Shown piece after piece: positions 1 through 5,679 of a stretch of DNA of 16,486 nucleotides. The DNA is from Acidobacteriota bacterium (GTDB lineage Bacteria; Actinomycetota; Acidimicrobiia; Acidimicrobiales; UBA8190), in NCBI GenBank assembly GCA_028872975.1, contig JAGWNV010000027.1, positions 1 through 16,486 on the forward strand, written 5' to 3'. The notes under the pieces were generated by a model. That model was not told where the DNA came from and did no database searches. It saw nothing but the letters and a program-made list of their open reading frames with translations. Made by a program: the position numbers and the translations under genes. How positions within the stretch are numbered: position 1 is the stretch's first letter; each line of letters begins with the position of its first letter.

Positions 1-19
1 GTGGGTTGAGGTGGAGCCC

Positions 20-1420
20 ATGCGAGGCCTCGACGCCAAGTTCCTCTACTCCGAGACGCCGACCGCCCACATGCACACCCTCAAGGTGGCGGTGTTCGAC
101 ACGGCGGCCGCCCCCGGTGGGGTCTCGGTCGACCAGGTGCGGGCCCTCCTCGGCCGCCGCCTCGACCGGCTCCCGCCCCTGCGGCGGCGGGCGGTGCCCG
201 TCCCCCTGGGCCTCGGGCACCCGGTGTGGGTGGAGGACCCCGACTTCGACCTCGACCGTCACGTGTCGAGCCGGCGGGTGGCGCCACCGGGCGGGGACCG
301 GGAGCTCGCCGCCGTGGTGGCCGAGGTGGCCGGCCGGCCGCTCCGCCGTGACCGGCCCCTGTGGGAGGTCGTGGTGGTGGAGGGCCTCGCCGGCGACCGG
401 ATGGCCGTCGTGGCCAAGGTGCACCACGCCGTGGCCGACGGCGCCGCCTCGGTGGCGCTCCTCCTCCAGGCCCTCGGCGCGCCGCCGCCGGCGGAGGGGG
501 GCCCGCACCCCGAAGCCCTGCCGGGCCGGGCGGCGCTGCTGCGCAGCGCCCTGGCCGGCCACCGGGCGCGTCTCGGGCACCTCCCCGGCCTCGCCGTCCG
601 CTCCGTGGCCGGGCTCCGGGAGGCGGCCCGGCGACGCCGTCGGGCGCCGGTGCGCCCGCCCCTGCCCCTCCAGGCCCCGCGGACCCCGTTCAACGTCTCG
701 CTCGGGGCGGCCCGCACCTTCGCCATGACGACGGTGGCGCTCGACGACCTGAAGGAAGTGCGCCGGGCCTTCGACGCCACCGTGAACGACGTCTTCCTGG
801 CCATGTGCGCCGGCGCCCTCCGGTCGGTCCTGCTCGAGAGCGGGGCCCTCCCCGGCCGGCCGCTCGTGGCCAGCGTGCCCCTGTCGACGGGCCCGGACGC
901 CGGCCGGCGAGGTGGCAACCACGTCGACAACCTCTACGTCTCCATCGCCACCGACGTCGCCGACCCGGTGGCCCGGCTCCGCCACATCAGCGCCGTGGCG
1001 ACGTCGGCCAAGGAGATGCGCGGCGCGCTCGGCACCGAGCTGCTCGAGGACAGGGCCGAGGTCGTCCCGCCCCAGCTCTACGCCCTCACCATCCGGGCCT
1101 GGACCCGCTCGAGGCTGGCCGGCCACGTACGGCCCCCCGTCAACGTGGTCCTCTCGAACGTGCCCGGCCCGGCCGAGCGCCTCCGGGTCGGTCCCGTCAC
1201 GCTGGAGGCGCTCTACTCCGTCGGACCCATCCTCGAGGGCATCGGCGTGAACGTGACGGCGTGGAGCTACGCCGGGCGCCTGTTCGTCTCGGTGCTGGGG
1301 TCGCCGGAGAGCCTGCCCGATCCGTGGCCGCTCGCCGACGCGCTGCCCGCCGCGCTCGAGGAGCTGGTGCGACGGGCGCGCCAGCGGGTCGCCGGCAGGC
1401 CGGTAGTGGCGGCGCCGTGA
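20..1420 (+). CDS. WS/DGAT-family wax ester synthase / diacylglycerol O-acyltransferase
   Basis: Predicted 466-aa enzyme that transfers an acyl group from acyl-CoA to diacylglycerol or a long-chain alcohol, making storage triacylglycerol or wax ester; known members act at the cytoplasmic membrane and lipid droplets. Seen: the N-terminal GLDAKFLYSETPT block (3-15); the catalytic HHxxxDG motif as HHAVADG (135-141); RPLWEVVVVEGL just before it; a C-terminal-domain NDVFLAMCAGAL block; and the late SNVPGP motif. Length matches the family (about 450-480 aa). I chose ATG 20 because GAGGTGG (8-14) lies at good Shine-Dalgarno distance; GTG 11 is in frame and would overlap that site. No in-frame stop lies between base 2 and ATG 20, so an upstream start cannot be fully excluded. 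The stop overlaps the next gene (GTGA). Substrate preference, wax versus triacylglycerol, cannot be read from the sequence. Confidence 0.92.
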   Translation: MRGLDAKFLYSETPTAHMHTLKVAVFDTAAAPGGVSVDQVRALLGRRLDRLPPLRRRAVPVPLGLGHPVWVEDPDFDLDRHVSSRRVAPPGGDRELAAVVAEVAGRPLRRDRPLWEVVVVEGLAGDRMAVVAKVHHAVADGAASVALLLQALGAPPPAEGGPHPEALPGRAALLRSALAGHRARLGHLPGLAVRSVAGLREAARRRRRAPVRPPLPLQAPRTPFNVSLGAARTFAMTTVALDDLKEVRRAFDATVNDVFLAMCAGALRSVLLESGALPGRPLVASVPLSTGPDAGRRGGNHVDNLYVSIATDVADPVARLRHISAVATSAKEMRGALGTELLEDRAEVVPPQLYALTIRAWTRSRLAGHVRPPVNVVLSNVPGPAERLRVGPVTLEALYSVGPILEGIGVNVTAWSYAGRLFVSVLGSPESLPDPWPLADALPAALEELVRRARQRVAGRPVVAAP

Positions 1421-2235
1421 CGGCACCGGTGGCAGCCCCGGGCGACCTTCGGGACCCGGCTTTCCTGCGCAAGGTGCATCCCGTCCTCGAGCGCTACGCC
1501 TCCTGGTTCCGACCCGAGGTCCGCGGCTTCGACCGTCTCCCCCCCCACGGCCCCTTCCTCGTGGTCGGCAACCACTCGGGCGGCCAGATGCCCCCTGACC
1601 TCCCCGTGCTGCTCACGGCCTGGTGGCGGGCCCGGGGAGAGGAGGAGCCGGTCTACGCCCTGTTCCACTCCTTCTTCCTCGGCCTCCCCGGGGTCGGGCC
1701 GGTGATGGCCCGGGCCGGCGCCGTCGAGGCGGGACCGGCCGCCGCCGAGGCGGTGCTGCGGAGCGGGGGCATCCTCATCGACTTCCCCGGTGGGGACCAC
1801 GAGGTCTTCCGGCCGTGGTGGGAGCGCAACCGGATCGAGTTCGGCGGCCGGCTCGGGTTCGTCCGCCTCGCCCTTCGCACCGGCGTCCCGGTGGTCCCGG
1901 CCGTGTCGGTGGGCGGCCAGGAGACCCTCGTCGTCCTGGCCCGGGGCGAACGGCTCGCCCGGCACCTGCGTCTCGACCGGCTGTTCCGGATCAAGGTGAT
2001 GCCGCTCGTGGCCGGCCCGCCCTTCGGCCTCGTGCCGGGGGGGATCCCCACCTTCCCTCTCCCGGCCAAGATCACCGTCGAGCTCGGCGCGCCGATCGAC
2101 CTGGCCGGACGGTTCGGCCCGGACGCCGCCGACGACGACGAGGTGGTGCGGGCCTGCTACGACGAGCTCGTCTCGACCATGCAGGCCACCCTGGACCGCC
2201 TCGCCGGCGAGCGGCGGTTCCCGGTACTCGGTTAG
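1417..2235 (+). CDS. Lysophospholipid/glycerol acyltransferase (PlsC/LPLAT superfamily, MGAT-like branch)
   Basis: Predicted 272-aa membrane-associated acyltransferase, probably acylating a glycerolipid that feeds the DGAT upstream. Seen: a GNHSGG block (51-56) followed by D61, in the place of the usual NHxxxxD catalytic motif; IDFPGGDHEVFRPW (from 121) in the place of the FPEGTRS substrate motif; IEFGGRLGFVRLAL; and GVPVVPAVSVGG, equivalent to the VPxxP motif. The FPGGD..FRP style is that of the LPLAT subgroup related to mono/diacylglycerol acyltransferases, not classical PlsC. Start GTG 1417 overlaps the stop of the preceding gene by 4 bp, which implies translational coupling; no strong separate ribosome site is visible. 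The next gene starts on the last base of its stop codon. The exact acceptor substrate is not determinable. The spacing of H53 and D61 differs from canonical HX4D. Confidence 0.85.
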   Translation: MTAPVAAPGDLRDPAFLRKVHPVLERYASWFRPEVRGFDRLPPHGPFLVVGNHSGGQMPPDLPVLLTAWWRARGEEEPVYALFHSFFLGLPGVGPVMARAGAVEAGPAAAEAVLRSGGILIDFPGGDHEVFRPWWERNRIEFGGRLGFVRLALRTGVPVVPAVSVGGQETLVVLARGERLARHLRLDRLFRIKVMPLVAGPPFGLVPGGIPTFPLPAKITVELGAPIDLAGRFGPDAADDDEVVRACYDELVSTMQATLDRLAGERRFPVLG

Positions 2236-3413
2236 TGGGGCCGCTCCCGCCTGCGCCCGGCGCCCGCAGGCGTGTCTCGGCCCGGGTCCGGCGCAACCGC
2301 GCCGTCGCCGCCCTCGTGGTCGTGGTGCTCGCCGTCGCCGTCGGCCTGGTCGTGTCGGGGGGTGGCTCGACCCCGCCGCCCTCGCACCGCACGACCACGA
2401 CCGCCGCCGCCCGGGCCATGTTCCCGCCTTCGCGCGACCCGGCCACGCATCTGGCCCCGGGCTCGGACCCGAGCGTGCTCCCGGGCCCCGTCCTCGTCGC
2501 CGACGAGGGGAACGACCGGCTGCTCGTCGTCGACCCGCAGGGCCGCACGCTGTGGAGCTTCCCCCGGCCCGGCGACCTGAGCCCCGGGGTCCAGTTCAAG
2601 AGCCCCGACGACGCCTTCTTCACCCCGGACGGGAAGGAGATCATCGCCACCGAGGAGGAGTACTCGGTGGTGACCCTCATCGACGTGGCGACGCGACGGA
2701 TCCTCTGGCGCTACGGCACGCCCGGTGTCCCCGGCGACGGGGCCAACCAGCTCTCCAATCCCGACGACGCCATCGTCCTCCCCGACCGCTACGTGCTGAC
2801 CGCCGACATCAAGAACTGCCGGCTCCTCCTCGTCCCCCCCGGCGGCCACGCCCCCGCCCGGGTGTACGGGATGACCACCCAGGCCTGCCGCCACGACCCG
2901 CCGGCGCGCTTCGGCAGCCCCAACGGCGCCTTCCCCATGAGAAACGGCCACTACCTCGTCACCGAGATCAACGGCGACTGGGTGGACGAGATGGACCTGT
3001 CCGGCACCGTCTACCGCTCCTGGCACCCCCCCGGGGTGGGCTACCCGTCGGACAGCAACGAGGTGCGCCCCGGGGTGTACCTGACTGTCGACTACGGCAG
3101 TCCCGGCCAGGTCGAGACCTTCGACGCCGCCGGCACCCTCCTGTGGCGGTTCCGGCCGACGGGAGCCGCCGCCCTCGACCACCCGTCGCTGGCCCTCCCG
3201 CTCCCGAACGGCGACGTCATCTCCACCGACGACGGCAACAGCAGGATCGTGGTGATCGATCCCCGGACGAACGCCGTGGTGTGGCAGTACGGGGTCCGGG
3301 GCCAGCCCGGCGAGAGCGCCGGCTTCCTGAACGCCGTCGACGGCCTCGACCTCGTGCCGCCGTGGTCGGACCTCGTCACCCACGGCGCCACCATGGGCCT
3401 GCCCCCGCCGTGA
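2235..3413 (+). CDS. Membrane-anchored beta-propeller (PQQ-like/NHL-like repeat) protein, function unknown
   Basis: Predicted 392 aa. The N-terminus has an Arg-rich stretch (about 11-22), then one hydrophobic segment (about 23-40, VAALVVVVLAVAVGLVV) and a Ser/Thr/Pro linker. This fits a signal anchor with the rest outside the membrane. The body holds about six repeats of the form 'V(L/I)(V/S)(A/T)D-x-x-N-x-R-(L/I)-x-V-(I/V)-D-P-x-x-x-x-x-(L/V)-W-x-(F/Y)'. Examples are LVADEGNDRLLVVDPQGR and STDDGNSRIVVIDP, each ending in a W-x-(F/Y) strand. This is the pattern of PQQ-like, NHL or arylsulfotransferase-like propellers. I see no catalytic signature that separates these. Start GTG 2235 shares one base with the TAG of the acyltransferase (TAGTG), so it is the third gene of an overlapping unit. 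Co-expression with neutral-lipid enzymes is therefore likely; a role in lipid handling or surface display is inference only. Confidence 0.8.
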   Translation: MGPLPPAPGARRRVSARVRRNRAVAALVVVVLAVAVGLVVSGGGSTPPPSHRTTTTAAARAMFPPSRDPATHLAPGSDPSVLPGPVLVADEGNDRLLVVDPQGRTLWSFPRPGDLSPGVQFKSPDDAFFTPDGKEIIATEEEYSVVTLIDVATRRILWRYGTPGVPGDGANQLSNPDDAIVLPDRYVLTADIKNCRLLLVPPGGHAPARVYGMTTQACRHDPPARFGSPNGAFPMRNGHYLVTEINGDWVDEMDLSGTVYRSWHPPGVGYPSDSNEVRPGVYLTVDYGSPGQVETFDAAGTLLWRFRPTGAAALDHPSLALPLPNGDVISTDDGNSRIVVIDPRTNAVVWQYGVRGQPGESAGFLNAVDGLDLVPPWSDLVTHGATMGLPPP

Positions 3414-3458
3414 CGGGTCGTGGAGCCGGACGAGGCGGCGACCGAAGACGGCGACCCC

Positions 3459-3464
3459 TACAAT
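3459..3464 (+). promoter_or_regulatory. Putative -10 box (TACAAT) of the aldolase gene
   Basis: TACAAT fits the actinobacterial TAnnnT consensus. It would start transcription near 3471 and give a leader of about 25 nt that contains the ribosome site of the ATG at 3496. It overlaps the in-frame ATG at 3463, which argues against that codon being the start. No convincing -35 hexamer is visible at 16-18 bp upstream. Confidence 0.45.
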
Positions 3465-3495
3465 GCGCCCGCAGTCGCGGGGGAAGGGGACGGAG

Positions 3496-4158
3496 ATGAG
3501 CGAAGTGCTCCTGGCAGCCGAGCGTGAGGCGGTGGCCGGCGCCAGCCGGCACCTGGCCGAGACGGGCCTCGTGATCGGCACGGCGGGGAACGTCTCGGCC
3601 CGCTGCGGTGACCTCGTCGCCGTGACCCCCACCGGGGCGGACCTCGGCGATCTCACGCCGGAGATGATCACCGTCATCGACCTCGAGGGCAACGTCGTGG
3701 ACGGGGAACTCGCCCCGACGTCGGAGGTCCCGCTCCACACCGGGATCTACGCCGCCACGAACGCCCTCGCCATCACCCATGCGCACGCCATGGCCTCCAC
3801 CGCGCTCTCCTGCACCCACGACGAGATGCCGGCGCTCCACTACAGCTGCCTGGAGCTGGGAGGCGCCCCCCGCACCGCCCCCTACGCCACCTTCGGGTCC
3901 CAGGAGCTCGCCGACCACGTCGTCGAGGCCCTGAAGGGCCGGAACGCCGCCATGATGCGGAACCACGGATCCGTCGCCTACGGCCCCAACATGAAGGCTG
4001 CCATCCACAGCCTCGAGCTCCTCGAATGGCTGGCCGAGCTGTACTGGCGGTCCTCCTCGATGGGCACCCCCCACGTGCTCACGGACAAGGACTTCGAGGC
4101 GATCATCACCGCCGCCATCGAGCGGGGATACGGCTCGCTCCACAAGGTGAAGAAGTAG
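3496..4158 (+). CDS. Class II aldolase/adducin-family protein (L-fuculose-phosphate-aldolase-like)
   Basis: Predicted 220-aa cytosolic Zn-dependent aldolase or epimerase-type protein. The family cleaves a sugar phosphate (for example L-fuculose-1-phosphate) into dihydroxyacetone phosphate and an aldehyde. Seen: GTAGNVSAR (28-36) and TPTG (44-47), the phosphate-binding loops; TSEVPLHTGIY (75-85), carrying the conserved Ser-Glu with E77 as catalytic acid/base candidate; the Zn ligands in THAHA (H95, H97); and the third His in RNHGSVAYG (H157). Length is normal for the fuculose aldolase type. ATG 3496 is chosen because GGGGA (3486-3490) lies 5 nt upstream and the alternative ATG 3463 falls inside a -10 box. 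It stands alone, 82 bp after the propeller gene, with no sugar kinase or isomerase nearby, so the physiological substrate is unknown. Confidence 0.88.
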   Translation: MSEVLLAAEREAVAGASRHLAETGLVIGTAGNVSARCGDLVAVTPTGADLGDLTPEMITVIDLEGNVVDGELAPTSEVPLHTGIYAATNALAITHAHAMASTALSCTHDEMPALHYSCLELGGAPRTAPYATFGSQELADHVVEALKGRNAAMMRNHGSVAYGPNMKAAIHSLELLEWLAELYWRSSSMGTPHVLTDKDFEAIITAAIERGYGSLHKVKK

Positions 4159-4191
4159 GCCGAGGCCCCACCACGGCGCCGGACGGACGGC

Positions 4192-4236
4192 GGCCGCAAC
4201 GGCCCTTGCCGCTCCGCCGACCTCCGTGAACGGAGG
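4192..4236 (+). terminator. Two short G+C hairpins after the aldolase gene; possible terminator region
   Basis: GGCCG-CAA-CGGCC (4192-4204) and CCTCCG-TGAA-CGGAGG (4221-4236) are perfect small stem-loops 34-78 nt beyond the aldolase stop. Neither is followed by a T-run, as is usual in high-G+C actinobacteria. They could end the aldolase transcript or lie in the leader of the receiver gene. Confidence 0.3.
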
Positions 4237-4280
4237 CACAACAGGGGTTCCGGCCCTAATCGGCCCGCCGCCACCTGCCG

Positions 4281-4787
4281 ATGCCAGGACCCGTGGGAGA
4301 GATAGGAGACGTAAGGGTCCTCGTCGTGGAGGACGACCTCGCCGTGCGGGCCTCCATGGCCGAGATCCTCCGGAGGCGGGGGTTCCGCGTCTCCGAAGCC
4401 GGTGACGGGGTGGCGGCCACCTGGATGGTCGCCGCCGGCGAATTCGACGTCCTCGTCCTCGACCTCCGCCTCTCCCACCTGGACGGCACCGCCGTCCTGG
4501 AGTCGTTGGAGCCACCGGGGACGGCGGTGGTCGTCTCGGCCTTCTCCTGCGACGACGAGGGGGCCATCCGGGACAGTTTCGGCTCGAAGGTCTTCGCCTG
4601 CCTGCGCAAGCCCGTCGACCCCGAGCGGTTGGTCGAGGTGGTCTCGAGCGCCTCGGAGGCGGGCCTCGGTCCGAGGGTACGGCCCATCGAGCCCCGAGAC
4701 GCCCTCCGCCTGGGCCTGGCCGGCCTGGCGAGCCTGGGGCCGCCCGACCGGGCTCCGATGCTCAGGTCGCCATCGGGTGCATCTTGA
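4281..4787 (+). CDS. Stand-alone response-regulator receiver domain protein
   Basis: Predicted 168-aa cytosolic phospho-receiver. Seen: the acidic pocket E17-D18-D19 in VLVVEDD; phosphoacceptor D61 in LVLDLRLSHLDG; the switch residue S86 in VVVSAF; and K110 in LRKP. All CheY-type residues are present. The fold covers about residues 10-125. The remaining ~45 residues are Pro/Gly/Leu-rich with no DNA-binding or enzymatic output domain, so it probably acts by protein contact or as a phosphorelay intermediate. ATG 4281 is the first start; GTG 4293 is possible, and neither has a strong ribosome site. There is no adjacent kinase; the nearest is the MASE1 kinase about 5 kb away, and pairing them is speculation. 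Its 3' end overlaps the convergent VOC gene by 26 bp. Confidence 0.88.
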   Translation: MPGPVGEIGDVRVLVVEDDLAVRASMAEILRRRGFRVSEAGDGVAATWMVAAGEFDVLVLDLRLSHLDGTAVLESLEPPGTAVVVSAFSCDDEGAIRDSFGSKVFACLRKPVDPERLVEVVSSASEAGLGPRVRPIEPRDALRLGLAGLASLGPPDRAPMLRSPSGAS

Positions 4788-5538
4788 TGACGGCGAAGGC
4801 GGCACCGTCGGGGTCCATGAGCACGGCGAATCGTCCCGGCGGGATGTCCGTGGCGCCGACCAGCGTGGTGGCCCCGAGCCCCGACGCCTTGGCCACGGTG
4901 GCGTCGGTGTCGTCGGTGCCGAAGTACACGAGCCAGTGGGCCGGCACCTCGGCCGGGACCATCTCCGGCATGGCCATCATCCCGGCGATGCCCCGGTCCC
5001 CGAGCTTCCACTCCGTGTACTGCATCCCCTCCATCTCGACGTCGTTGGGCGTCCAGCCGAAGACCTCGGTGTAGAAGGTCTTCGCCGCTGCCAGGTCCCG
5101 GGTGTTGAGCTCGTTCCAGCAGACGGCCCCGGCCTCGTTGGCGAGCTCCGAGCCGACGAAGGTCTTCGGCTGCCATATCCCGATGGCGGCACCGGTCGGG
5201 TCGGCGAAGACCGCCATTCGCCCGATGTCCATGACGTCCATCGGCTCGGCGAACACGGTCGCCCCCGCCGCCTTGGCGCGGCCCACGGTCTTGTCGGCGT
5301 CCTCGACCGACACGTAGCTCGTCCAGGCGCAGGGCTGGTCGGGGGACATGGTCGCCATGTTCCCGGCGACGGTCTTCCCGGCCTTGCGGAGGATCGTGTA
5401 GTGGCCGGCCTCCTCGCCCTGGTCCTCGGCCACCCAGCCGAAGAGCTCGCTGTAGAAGGAGTTGGAGCGTTCGACGTCCTTGGCCCCGTGGTCGGCCCAA
5501 CACGGGACTCCGGGCTCGTAGGTGGTGAACTCGGGCAT
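4762..5538 (-). CDS. Two-domain VOC (glyoxalase/bleomycin-resistance) protein, Cfp30B/Rv0577-like
   Basis: Predicted 258 aa with two tandem VOC halves (about 8-125 and 135-255). Each has the paired FY-x-x-(L/V)-FGW helix (SFYSELFGW, TFYTEVFGW) and a closing GR-(M/F)-AV-(F/L)-x-DP-x-GA strand (MAVFADPTGAAIGIWQP, FAVLMDPDGAAFAVIK). Order, length and phrases such as WNEL and HW-x-VYF closely resemble the mycobacterial Cfp30B/Rv0577 protein as I remember it. That protein has been linked to methylglyoxal handling and is also known as a secreted antigen. No signal peptide is visible here. Start ATG 5538 is fixed by a strong AAGGAGGAG ribosome site just upstream. Catalytic versus binding role is open; I did not assign metal ligands. 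Confidence 0.88.
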   Translation of the reverse strand: MPEFTTYEPGVPCWADHGAKDVERSNSFYSELFGWVAEDQGEEAGHYTILRKAGKTVAGNMATMSPDQPCAWTSYVSVEDADKTVGRAKAAGATVFAEPMDVMDIGRMAVFADPTGAAIGIWQPKTFVGSELANEAGAVCWNELNTRDLAAAKTFYTEVFGWTPNDVEMEGMQYTEWKLGDRGIAGMMAMPEMVPAEVPAHWLVYFGTDDTDATVAKASGLGATTLVGATDIPPGRFAVLMDPDGAAFAVIKMHPMAT

Positions 5539-5576
5539 CGGCTCTCCTCCTTGGCAGGCGGTCTCCCGTCCACCGC

Positions 5577-5582
5577 AGAGTA
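5577..5582 (-). promoter_or_regulatory. Putative -10 box (TACTCT) for the VOC gene
   Basis: Read on the minus strand, TACTCT matches TAnnnT. It would start RNA near 5570, giving a 32-nt leader that includes the AAGGAGGAG ribosome site. No clear -35 element is seen. Confidence 0.4.
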
Positions 5583-5639
5583 CCCACCTCCGCCGGGTCC
5601 TCGCCGGGCCCGGGAGGGCGGAGGCGCGCCCGGCCTCTT

Positions 5640-5661
5640 GGCCCCTGCAAGTTGGGGGGCC
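5640..5661 (-). terminator. Putative terminator hairpin of the GGDEF/EAL gene
   Basis: GGCCCC and GGGGCC form a 6-bp all-G/C stem around a 10-nt loop. The stem begins 18 nt beyond the stop of the c-di-GMP enzyme gene. There is no T-run, so this is a G+C-hairpin candidate only. Confidence 0.35.
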
Positions 5662-5679
5662 GGTGGGCGGGACGCGGCG

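Noticed and set aside
3463..3495. Upstream in-frame ATG for the aldolase
   Set aside because: It overlaps a TACAAT -10 box, and ATG 3496 has a better ribosome site and the expected N-terminus.
2232..3740. Minus-strand open frame of about 500 codons opposite the propeller gene
   Set aside because: Arg/Gly/Val low-complexity shadow of the plus-strand propeller repeats; no start site or domain.
3376..4515. Minus-strand open frame opposite the aldolase
   Set aside because: Shadow of the aldolase and receiver genes; no protein-like pattern.
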